A stretch of DNA of 45,044 nucleotides, taken from NCBI RefSeq assembly GCF_001436255.1, contig NZ_AZEI01000048.1:1-45044 (forward strand), given 5' to 3'. Every line of letters starts with the position of its first letter. Position 1 is the first letter of the stretch. The notes below the pieces were generated by a model. It saw only the letters and a list, made by a program, of their open reading frames with translations, ran no database searches and was not told where the DNA came from. Source of the DNA: Lentilactobacillus rapi DSM 19907 = JCM 15042 (GTDB lineage Bacteria > Bacillota > Bacilli > Lactobacillales > Lactobacillaceae). Positions 6,420 through 12,926 of this stretch are shown one piece after another. The position numbers and the translations under genes were made by a program.

Positions 6420-8939
6420 ATGAATAAACGACTAAAGACACAACTACTATTGGCAACCGGTGCCCTCGTTGGACTTGCAACGACAACCGGCCTCGACCAA
6501 GCTAACGTAAACGCCGACGAAAAGGTTGCCACTACTCCAACAACAAACGCTGGAGCCGCTACAACTGATCAGCTGACTGCCAGCGATACTAATACCGGAA
6601 CAACCGATCAGACAACGTTCCAATCACCACCGCCAGTTGAGTCGACAACAACTGATACGTCAGCTCCACAGGCGTACGGAAATGCTGGAACAGCTGACAC
6701 TGGGACTGATACAGGAGCAGCAACTACCCCAACAGGAACTACTCAGCCGACTGAAACTAATGAAACAGCTGAAACTAGTCAGCCAACTGGTTCGACGGCC
6801 ACAACGCCAGCTGAGACGACTCAACCAAGTGCAGGTCAAACATCTGGCGCAACGCAACAAGAAACTGGCGCAACAACAGGTGGCCAGGTAGATCAGGGAA
6901 GTCAAGAAGCCCCTGTGCAACAGTCGCCACAAGCACCAGTTCAGGAGAGTACTCCGGCACCAGCTCCACAGGCACCCGCAGATAACGGTGGTCAGAAATC
7001 GGGAAACACGGGTACAGTTAATAACGGTGCCCCAGAAAAATCCGAAACACCCGCTAAGGATCAGGATAAATCATCATCCGCTCCTGACAAACAGAATCAG
7101 CCTAAGAAAGACTCGGAATCTCAAGACAAAACAAGTAAGCAAGCAAAAGAAACAACCACTGAGAAAAAGCTTGTTCTTTGGGAAAAAGCAACTGGTGAAA
7201 ACGATGAACGCTTTATTATTTACCGAGTTCCTACGGTTAACCCTCAAACAAAAGAAACTGTATACGAAGCCCTTTTGTTTGAACCTTATAACGCAAATGA
7301 TCCAGAAGGAGAGGGAGAGTTTGTCAAGATTACTGAGGAAAATAATCCTGGACTACTGGCTCAGATTAAACAAGCTGATGATGCACGGGTGCTGAAGACA
7401 AAGTATCTGTCAGAAACCCATGACAACATTGAAGCTTTAAAGAAAGCTGTTGCAGATGGGGATGATAACGTTCGGTCATATATGATTGTTCTCCATGCGG
7501 ATGACCAACCACCCGTTATCTCTGATGAAGGCACTGCACTCCTTACCAATTATTATCTCAAGTCTGATGATGAGGATGTCCCTGATGATATCGAGTCTAC
7601 TTATGTTATTCAAAGAAACGATGGGCAGTTTTATAGGTTTGACGGTACTAGTTTTGCTGATAAAGTTACTGATGAAGTTGATGCTGCAAGGAGTGAGGGT
7701 GCGGTTCAATTTGGTTATACAAATGCGGAAGACATAAATAACCTGCAAACCTACTTGGCTGAATATCCTGATGCAACCGAATGGAAAAACTTCAAAATTA
7801 TTAAGTCAGGTACACCACCAACCGGTATTCCATCTTTCGAATCGAAAGCAACAGGGAAGCAATATTACAAGCCTACTGGGCTCCCTATTTCCCAGGAGAA
7901 TCAAGTGACTTTATTCGAGGACAATCAAGGAATTATTTATAAACTTGTATCCGATGATAATGGGGAACTAACATTCGAAGCCTTGGATACTGAATCTTTT
8001 GAATACGCCGAATATGAAGAAGCAAAAGATGCTTTGGGCCCGGAAATTACAAGCTACTTCTTAAAAACACAAGGGAATAAGGAAAAGGATCTTTTAGAAA
8101 AAGCATATAAAAATCCTACACAGCCATTTATAGCAAACGGGGTAACTTATATGCTCAAAACAACCGAGAACTTAAAAGGGTTCCCATCTGATCTTGCCAC
8201 TTGTGAGGGCGGCATAAAGGGACTTCACGTTTATGCAGCCAATGTAAATTATGCATACGTTGAAGAAGGAAAAACCTTATACATTTACGGTCAACACGAA
8301 CACTATGCTAAACTTGACAAACCAGTTTATACCTACGCCATGAACGAACGCTACGGTGTAAAAGTAACCGAAACTACGCCTCCTGGACCAGGAGGACCGG
8401 GTAACCCTGGAGGACCAGGTCCATCCATTCCGGATCCAGATCCAATCCCTGATCCAGAGGTAACACCACCAACACAAGAAACTACTCCAACACCAGAAAC
8501 GCAAACTCCTGATACCCCAACCACTCCCGAAGATGACATCGAGCTTCCACAAGCGCTCCCATCTGACGACAAGAAGGGTAACAGCAAGAAGAAAACCAGT
8601 TCAAGCAACAAGACTGGTAAGACTTCAACTGGCAAGAAGGACGGTGTGCTCTACCTCAAGAGCAACCCTGGTTCTGGTGCAAATGGTTCCGGCTCAACTG
8701 GCACTGGCCTTCAAGCATTGAATGCCAAGGGTGGTAGCACATTCAAGTACAGTAGCAATGATGCGGTTAAGCCTGCATCCGCTTCTACTGACGCCACTCA
8801 AAAGGATCAAGAACTCAAAACAGCGTCCATGTTGCCACAAACCGGTGACACGCACACCACAAACTGGTTAGCGGTACTTGGATTGTCTATGTTAGGATTG
8901 CTTGGCTTGGCGAAATTCCGCCGACGTCGCAAAAGCTAA
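6420..8939 (+). CDS. LPXTG cell-wall-anchored surface protein with degenerate repeats
   Basis: An 839-residue surface protein. The start at 6420 follows TTTTGGAGGATTCAATT; an upstream in-frame ATG at 6405 overlaps the ribosome binding site and is unlikely. Signal peptide about residues 1-32 (NKRLKTQLLLATGALVG, then NVNA). About 33-250 is low complexity, rich in T, P, Q, S and A. About 250-660 holds at least three weakly similar modules, each opening with a strand pattern such as LVLWE...FIIYRV, YVIQ...QFYRF or VTLFE...IIYKLV. Then comes a Pro/Gly-rich linker (PPGPGGPGNPGGPGPS), a Lys/Ser/Gly-rich wall-spanning part, and the sorting signal LPQTG with a hydrophobic segment and RRRRKS. Sortase A should anchor it. 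The ligand is unknown. A direct repeat flanks each side. Confidence 0.9.
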   Translation: MNKRLKTQLLLATGALVGLATTTGLDQANVNADEKVATTPTTNAGAATTDQLTASDTNTGTTDQTTFQSPPPVESTTTDTSAPQAYGNAGTADTGTDTGAATTPTGTTQPTETNETAETSQPTGSTATTPAETTQPSAGQTSGATQQETGATTGGQVDQGSQEAPVQQSPQAPVQESTPAPAPQAPADNGGQKSGNTGTVNNGAPEKSETPAKDQDKSSSAPDKQNQPKKDSESQDKTSKQAKETTTEKKLVLWEKATGENDERFIIYRVPTVNPQTKETVYEALLFEPYNANDPEGEGEFVKITEENNPGLLAQIKQADDARVLKTKYLSETHDNIEALKKAVADGDDNVRSYMIVLHADDQPPVISDEGTALLTNYYLKSDDEDVPDDIESTYVIQRNDGQFYRFDGTSFADKVTDEVDAARSEGAVQFGYTNAEDINNLQTYLAEYPDATEWKNFKIIKSGTPPTGIPSFESKATGKQYYKPTGLPISQENQVTLFEDNQGIIYKLVSDDNGELTFEALDTESFEYAEYEEAKDALGPEITSYFLKTQGNKEKDLLEKAYKNPTQPFIANGVTYMLKTTENLKGFPSDLATCEGGIKGLHVYAANVNYAYVEEGKTLYIYGQHEHYAKLDKPVYTYAMNERYGVKVTETTPPGPGGPGNPGGPGPSIPDPDPIPDPEVTPPTQETTPTPETQTPDTPTTPEDDIELPQALPSDDKKGNSKKKTSSSNKTGKTSTGKKDGVLYLKSNPGSGANGSGSTGTGLQALNAKGGSTFKYSSNDAVKPASASTDATQKDQELKTASMLPQTGDTHTTNWLAVLGLSMLGLLGLAKFRRRRKS

Positions 8940-9060
8940 GTGAGCGGATCCAAGCGATTAGCAATCGGAGTGTAAGTCTCCTCTAAGATAAATTCTGGGT
9001 TTGGAATTTGTCTTAGAGGTGCTTACATGCAGATTGCTGCTTGGAGGAGCTGTCCTAAAC
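8940..9060 (+). repeat. Structured dispersed element, copy B
   Basis: This begins on the base after the TAA stop of the LPXTG gene. Stems are CCAAGC/GCTTGG, AGCAATC/GATTGCT, TGTAAG/CTTACA, CCTCTAAGA/TCTTAGAGG and AAATTC/GAATTT. Compared with the copies at 6043 and 18303, the second, third and fourth stems differ in sequence on both arms while pairing is kept. Flanking sequences such as GTGAGCGGATCCAAGC and GCTTGGAGGAGCTGTCC are shared with the 6043 copy. As it follows the coding sequence directly, it would form the 3' end of the mRNA, just ahead of the terminator at 9069-9103. Confidence 0.88.
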
Positions 9061-9068
9061 AACCGTTC

Positions 9069-9103
9069 AAAAAAACTTCGAGGATTCAATCTCGAAGTTT
9101 TTT
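9069..9103. terminator. Bidirectional intrinsic terminator
   Basis: The hairpin ACTTCGAG / CTCGAAGT has a run of A on its left and a run of T on its right, so it can stop transcripts from both the LPXTG gene (plus) and tenA (minus), which converge here. Confidence 0.9.
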
Positions 9104-9111
9104 CTGTGTGT

Positions 9112-9810
9112 TTAATAATACTGCTTCATCGGTTTCACAAACTGCCAACCCGTTTGCTTATAAGCTTGATCCCAGAAGCGCCATTCCATTTCACAGCTCT
9201 TGAGGAATTCTTCCTTAACAATGTCCAAACGGTGCTGGTCGTACTTCACGGCTTCCCGATCAATCAAATCATACATTTGTTGGAGAATGCTGTCCTCGCT
9301 ATCGCCCATATCCGCGTAAAAGTCGATCCACGGCTTAAAGACGTTATCGTCAGTATTCTTGCCTTGCTTCACAAACCGGTTTGCGATTTCCAAGTACGTC
9401 CACGGACACGGTGTCATGGCGGCCACAATATCGATCAAGTCGCCAGTTCGCGCTGCTCGATACATGTGCTCGTTGTACAAATAAGTGCCGGGTGCTTGTG
9501 GTTCGTGCTGCAAAGTTTCATATTTCACCCCAGCAACGTTACAGAAATTGTGATGGGGGTGAATTTCACTATTTAAAATAAAATCAATTTGTTTGGCAAA
9601 AATTGCCATGTCTGCCCGGGTTTCCGACTTTTCAATGGCCGCCGCGTAGACCTTAATAAAGGCATTCAGGTAGTTATAATCCTGGCCAACATAAAATGTC
9701 AGGGCTTCTTTCGGCAAATCACCATTGCCGATGCCTTCGACAAATGGATGCTTGTAGATTTCTTGTAAAATTGGTTGACCGGCTTCCAGTAACTGTTGTG
9801 AAAATTTCAT
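9112..9810 (-). CDS. tenA: TenA family aminopyrimidine aminohydrolase / thiaminase II
   Basis: A 232-residue cytosolic enzyme of the TenA family, which hydrolyses 4-amino-5-aminomethyl-2-methylpyrimidine to the hydroxymethyl form (thiamine salvage) and can also cleave thiamine. Family hallmarks are visible: YVGQDYNYL with the aspartate at residue 44, and TPCPWTYL with the nucleophilic cysteine at 135, the same numbers as in Bacillus subtilis TenA. A C-terminal acidic cluster (EMEWRFWD, near 207-213) fits the catalytic glutamate region. The start chosen is ATG 9810, eight bases after AAGAGGAG; an in-frame ATG at 9831 lies upstream of that site and is less likely. The gene stands alone behind a TPP riboswitch at 9884-9980. 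No other thiamine genes are in the window. Confidence 0.95.
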   Translation of the reverse strand: MKFSQQLLEAGQPILQEIYKHPFVEGIGNGDLPKEALTFYVGQDYNYLNAFIKVYAAAIEKSETRADMAIFAKQIDFILNSEIHPHHNFCNVAGVKYETLQHEPQAPGTYLYNEHMYRAARTGDLIDIVAAMTPCPWTYLEIANRFVKQGKNTDDNVFKPWIDFYADMGDSEDSILQQMYDLIDREAVKYDQHRLDIVKEEFLKSCEMEWRFWDQAYKQTGWQFVKPMKQYY

Positions 9811-9883
9811 TGGGTAAAACTCCTCTTGCAAAAATTTTCAAATAAACCGTTACCGGACTTGGCACATGTTATTCTCAATTCTG

Positions 9884-9980
9884 TCACTTCCCTACGTTGG
9901 TATTAACCAAATCAGGTTCAAAGGGATTGGCGTTGCGCCATCTCAGCATTTAGCACCCCTAGTGGTCTCATTTGAATACT
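9884..9980 (-). promoter_or_regulatory. TPP riboswitch (THI element) upstream of tenA
   Basis: On the minus strand the conserved blocks appear in order: CTAGGGGTGCT, GCTGAGATGG, CCCTTTGAACCTGATTTGG and TTAATACCAACGTAGGGAAG. These are the pyrimidine- and pyrophosphate-sensor parts of the thiamine pyrophosphate aptamer. The aptamer ends about 74 nt before the tenA start codon. No stem with a run of U is obvious between aptamer and gene, so control may act on translation initiation, not on termination (inference). Confidence 0.95.
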
Positions 9981-10092
9981 CAAAGTTTACCACGTTTGGG
10001 TTGTTTGCAACAATCCGGTTATTCATGATACGCTATTAACAACTATTTTGAGGGGCTTGGGGAAATTTTATTTGATAAAGAGGTTTGTTGCC

Positions 10093-10473
10093 GTGAAATT
10101 TGATTTAAAATATGTCCTCATTACGAACTACTTAATGTACTCCATCTTAATTTTGTACCCGATTATCCAATTATTTGGGACAAATGATCTGATCAACCTG
10201 ATCATTTTGATTGCCGGTACGATCATTGTCCAATTGATCATCAGCAACACCTTTGGCCAGCGATACTTCAAACAACATCCTGAATACGCTCGAGCCAATC
10301 GAACGTTCACGTTAGCCGCCAACTTCAGCATAATCGTTGGAGCAGTTATTTTGTGGGCCCTCGTTTCATTTTCACTGCTTCAAAATGGTGAGCTTTTCTT
10401 TCTGGTTGTCACGATCATCGCAATCGTCGTAGAAGGGGTTAAGACGCCAATTAGAAAGGAGCGAAACGCATGA
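10093..10473 (+). CDS. Small membrane protein, paralogue 1 of 3
   Basis: A 126-residue protein with about four membrane segments. A GTG start at 10093 is chosen because AAGAGG lies eight bases upstream and because it lines the N-terminus (KFDLKYVLITNYL) up with the two paralogues that follow (AFKYSLLNNIP, AWKYSLLRNIP). All three share a loop after the second span: QHPEYARANR here, then QHPEYNPANRQLTKLG and KHPSYDPKHHQITKLG. The next gene overlaps the stop by four bases (ATGA). This is the first gene of a tightly packed operon that continues to 11958. No function is known to me. Confidence 0.7.
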   Translation: MKFDLKYVLITNYLMYSILILYPIIQLFGTNDLINLIILIAGTIIVQLIISNTFGQRYFKQHPEYARANRTFTLAANFSIIVGAVILWALVSFSLLQNGELFFLVVTIIAIVVEGVKTPIRKERNA

Positions 10474-10853
10474 TAGTTGCTTTTAAATACAGTCTTCTCA
10501 ACAATATTCCCGAATTTTTGATTTTTGCCTTAATTATGATTCAACAACTGACTCCCGTTCCCCTTCATATCATGTTGATTCTCTTACTCATCACTGGCTT
10601 ACTTTGGGGCGTTTATAGTATTATCTTCAAGCGGTGGTTCAACCAACATCCCGAATATAATCCAGCCAATCGTCAACTGACGAAGCTCGGCTACGTAATT
10701 CTTGGCTTTGGCCTAATTGGGGCTGCACTGTTATTTTTTGGCACACAATTGGCTGCCTACTTACCAACTATAATCGTGCTGATTATGACATTTCTTCTTA
10801 AGGATGTCTTTACGACCACTAATTGGGTTCGAGTCCGTCAAGGAGGCCACTAA
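10470..10853 (+). CDS. Small membrane protein, paralogue 2 of 3
   Basis: A 127-residue protein with about four membrane segments. The ATG overlaps the previous stop codon as ATGA and follows AGAAAGGAG. It shares the layout FKYSLLNNIP, two spans, F..W(F)NQHPEYNPANRQLTKLG, then two more spans separated by FFG, with its neighbours on both sides. The high similarity and gapless arrangement point to tandem duplication. The function is unknown; it carries no catalytic motif. Confidence 0.75.
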   Translation: MIVAFKYSLLNNIPEFLIFALIMIQQLTPVPLHIMLILLLITGLLWGVYSIIFKRWFNQHPEYNPANRQLTKLGYVILGFGLIGAALLFFGTQLAAYLPTIIVLIMTFLLKDVFTTTNWVRVRQGGH

Positions 10854-11240
10854 ATGGCTTGGAAATACAGCCTTCTCCGCAACATCCCTGTCCTCATCAT
10901 TTTTGGCTTACTGAATATTCAGGAATGGGCCAACCAGACCTTTCAAGGCATTCAGGGCCTCCAAGCCCTAAACAATATCACTAGCGTTCTGGCCTTAATT
11001 GCGATTATCATCTGGCCGACCCATTACTTCAGCTTCAAATATTGGTACCAGAAACATCCCAGCTACGATCCCAAACATCACCAAATCACTAAGCTAGGTG
11101 CCGGCCTAACCGCAATCGGTATTTTGGTTTCCTTTTACTTATTTTTCGGCATTGTTCCCCAAACCTACTGGCCGGGAACCATTGCGATTGTTATCACGTT
11201 TCTGGTGAAGGATGCCTTCACCACATCTCATTCGGTATAA
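10854..11240 (+). CDS. Small membrane protein, paralogue 3 of 3
   Basis: A 128-residue protein with about four membrane segments. The ATG directly follows the TAA of the preceding gene and has GGAGG ten bases upstream. The same conserved items are present: KYSLLRNIP near the N-terminus, FKYWYQKHPSYDPKHHQITKLG in the middle loop, YLFFG, and a KDAFTTS C-terminal tail (compare KDVFTTTNW in paralogue 2). The gene for a duplicated-domain soluble protein starts 22 bases after its stop. Confidence 0.75.
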   Translation: MAWKYSLLRNIPVLIIFGLLNIQEWANQTFQGIQGLQALNNITSVLALIAIIIWPTHYFSFKYWYQKHPSYDPKHHQITKLGAGLTAIGILVSFYLFFGIVPQTYWPGTIAIVITFLVKDAFTTSHSV

Positions 11241-11262
11241 AAATAGAAAGTGAGTTTTTCGA

Positions 11263-11958
11263 ATGCCCGCCAGCTATCTTGACATCAAGTTACCTAATCC
11301 CCAATCCGAAGAAAAGCTTCAAGCTGCGCTATACCAAATAACTGTTGGACTGGACAGTTTAGTTGATAAAATCCAAGGTGAAAGTTTTCAATTTGCTCGA
11401 CCAGGGTTCTTCATCGAAAATCTTGATCTGACTGAAGCAGAACACCAAATACTAACGACCTATTTTCGCAATCACCATAACGGCAGTCTTACCGCTAATC
11501 AAGCTTGGCTTAACAGCTGGCTTAAAGACAACATTTATGAAATGCCAGCTGACTTCGTTTTGCGAATGACCCAAGCTTATCGAAAATGGTTCATGTTTAA
11601 CTATGAGGAGGTCAAATTCATGCCTAACCACTGGCAAGAGATTCAATTGCCTGATCCGAACAGTCAGGCGGCATTGCGTGCAGTTTTGTTTCAAATCAAC
11701 AGTATTATGGTCGATATCGTTGATCAGCTCAAATCAACTGACCCGGACTTTGAATTACCTTTCCAGTTAACAATTGGCCTGAGTCAGGACGAAAGTGCCA
11801 CTATCCTGCAACATTTTCTCTTCCATAGAAATGCAAGTCTTGATGAAAACACCCAATGGCTGGCGAAGTGGCTCAATCAAAAAGGTTACTCGGTGCCTGC
11901 CAACGAAATTACCAAAGCAGCCAGTAATATTCAACGGTCAATTCAGTTGATGAATTAA
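11263..11958 (+). CDS. Soluble protein made of two tandem homologous domains, unknown function
   Basis: A 231-residue protein with two similar halves. The first (about 1-115) has MPASYLDIKLPNPQS, LQAALYQI, LVDKI, LTEAEHQILTTYF, NGSLTANQAWLNSWL and MPADF. The second (about 120-231) has MPNHWQEIQLPDPNS, LRAVLFQI, IVDQL, LSQDESATILQHFL, NASLDENTQWLAKWL and VPANE. There are no signal peptide or membrane spans; both halves look helical. The second half starts at an ATG (11620) with GAGGAGGT six bases upstream, so a separate 112-residue product could be made from inside the gene. It is the last gene of the operon starting at 10093. The terminal protein of the operon at 38574-40390 has a comparable size and helical pattern. 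Confidence 0.75.
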   Translation: MPASYLDIKLPNPQSEEKLQAALYQITVGLDSLVDKIQGESFQFARPGFFIENLDLTEAEHQILTTYFRNHHNGSLTANQAWLNSWLKDNIYEMPADFVLRMTQAYRKWFMFNYEEVKFMPNHWQEIQLPDPNSQAALRAVLFQINSIMVDIVDQLKSTDPDFELPFQLTIGLSQDESATILQHFLFHRNASLDENTQWLAKWLNQKGYSVPANEITKAASNIQRSIQLMN

Positions 11959-11983
11959 CGCGGTTGAGGTCTCAGCCACGCAA

Positions 11984-12030
11984 GTAAGTCCGTTATGAAA
12001 CATTTTTGTTGACTGAATTTCATTACTTAC
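11984..12030. repeat. Inverted repeat, possible degenerate relative of the structured element
   Basis: GTAAGT and ATGAAA (11984-12000) pair with TTTCAT and ACTTAC (12018-12030) to form a long imperfect hairpin upstream of the antitoxin gene. The preceding bases GGTCTCAGCCACGCAAG (11968-11984) resemble GGTCCTCGGCCACGCAAG at the end of the structured element at 18303-18440, and GTAAGTC...CTTAC matches its third stem. It could be a decayed copy, or simply an operator for the antitoxin gene. Confidence 0.35.
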
Positions 12031-12070
12031 ATAGCAACTTCTGTTAAAATCAGCTAGAGAGGTGATGAAG

Positions 12071-12340
12071 ATGGCAGCCACGAAAAAAGAGACCCTTAAA
12101 GTCAGAATAAATTCCCATCTAAAATCAGAAACCGAAAAACTGCTGAGCAGTATGGGATTAACTTACTCAGATGCAGTCACTTTATTTTCAAGCGCGATTG
12201 TTAATGAAGAAAAAATTCCTTTCGAAATACAATCGGATCCATTTTACGCTAAAGAAAACCAAGCAGTCTTGCGCAAGTCGATCAATCAGCTGGAGAGTGG
12301 AGCGGGCAAATACCACGATTTGATTGATAAAGATAAATAA
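12071..12340 (+). CDS. Orphan RelB/DinJ-family antitoxin
   Basis: An 89-residue protein with the ribbon-helix-helix N-terminus of DinJ/RelB antitoxins: a short strand (ETLKVRIN), then helices (LKSETEKLLSSMGLTYSDAVTLFSSAIV). A C-terminal tail with PFEIQSDPFY would normally wrap around a YafQ/RelE toxin. Start ATG 12071 follows AGAGGTG by six bases; in-frame GTG 12062 and ATG 12065 lie inside or too close to that site. No toxin gene follows: the next 26 bases lead to a terminator and then a convergent gene. It may be a free-standing antitoxin or a repressor, or the toxin may have been lost. Confidence 0.8.
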   Translation: MAATKKETLKVRINSHLKSETEKLLSSMGLTYSDAVTLFSSAIVNEEKIPFEIQSDPFYAKENQAVLRKSINQLESGAGKYHDLIDKDK

Positions 12341-12365
12341 GCAAACATCTCTCCATGAAAATAAT

Positions 12366-12409
12366 AAGGATCGAAATCTCATACAATAAGATTTCGATCC
12401 TTTTATTTT
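12366..12409. terminator. Intrinsic terminator (bidirectional)
   Basis: AAGGATCGAAATCT pairs with AGATTTCGATCCTT around an 8-9 nt loop, followed by TTTATTTT. It lies between the antitoxin gene and the convergent Rrf2-type regulator gene and could serve both. Confidence 0.9.
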
Positions 12410-12434
12410 CAGCATTTTAGCCATCCACCAGTTC

Positions 12435-12866
12435 TCAGCCCTTATCCAAATCAGCAAGCGTTGTCTGTTTCAAAGTCTTCAGCATTGCCGTTTCTGCCTG
12501 ATTAAGCACCTTGGAACTATTTTCCAGCCAATTTTCAACTTTTCCTTGATTGACAAATGCCGTCTTATCTACAGCTGAAGGCAACTTAAATAACGGAGTT
12601 GTCCCCTCAATTGCAACTAGAATATCATAAATCGTAATTTCTTTAGGCGCCTTAGCGAGCCGTAACCCACCGTTGACCCCGGTCTTCGACGTCAGAATAC
12701 CAGTCTTTTTAAGTGTCGCCGAGATTTTTTTAACGCTGGGAACCGGAATGTTGAGCATTTCGGAAATTTTTTGAATGGCTAAATAATCAAAATGCTCATC
12801 CTGCGATTTGGCATTCACATAGCCGGCAATTTCTAACGCTTGTGAGAAAGCAACCGAAAAGGACAT
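12435..12866 (-). CDS. Rrf2-family transcriptional regulator (no iron-sulfur cysteines)
   Basis: A 143-residue protein with a winged HTH in the first 80 residues. The segment LAIQKISEMLNIPVPSVKKISATLKKTGILTSKTGVNGGLRLAK shows the Rrf2 recognition helix and the G.NGG..L wing, followed by EITIYDILVAIEG. It has no cysteine at all, so it cannot hold the Fe-S cluster of IscR or NsrR and groups with YwnA/Rv1287-like members. A TTGGTATA-type palindrome lies 24 bp upstream of its start and again twice upstream of the MFS gene at 12927-14315 on the same strand, which suggests it regulates both. It may sense an electrophile, drug or redox signal through an unknown ligand (inference). Confidence 0.85.
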   Translation of the reverse strand: MSFSVAFSQALEIAGYVNAKSQDEHFDYLAIQKISEMLNIPVPSVKKISATLKKTGILTSKTGVNGGLRLAKAPKEITIYDILVAIEGTTPLFKLPSAVDKTAFVNQGKVENWLENSSKVLNQAETAMLKTLKQTTLADLDKG

Positions 12867-12889
12867 TGAATATACCTCCGATTAATTCA

Positions 12890-12912
12890 TTGTATATATT
12901 CTATTATACCAA
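12890..12912. promoter_or_regulatory. Putative Rrf2-regulator operator (autoregulatory site)
   Basis: On the minus strand TTGGTATA is followed after about eight bases by TATACAA, upstream of the regulator gene that starts at 12866. The same half-sites and spacing occur at 14345-14369, and a longer perfect version at 14374-14398, ahead of the MFS transporter gene. Confidence 0.55.
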
Positions 12913-12926
12913 TTATCCAGTTATAA

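Noticed and set aside
6660-6932. Long open frames opposite the surface-protein gene
   Set aside because: They mirror the low-complexity Thr/Pro/Gln codons of the real gene, lack ribosome binding sites and give Cys/Leu/Arg-rich nonsense.
10048-10092. TTG start for the first small membrane protein
   Set aside because: It has no ribosome binding site. The GTG at 10093 has AAGAGG upstream and matches the N-termini of the two paralogues.
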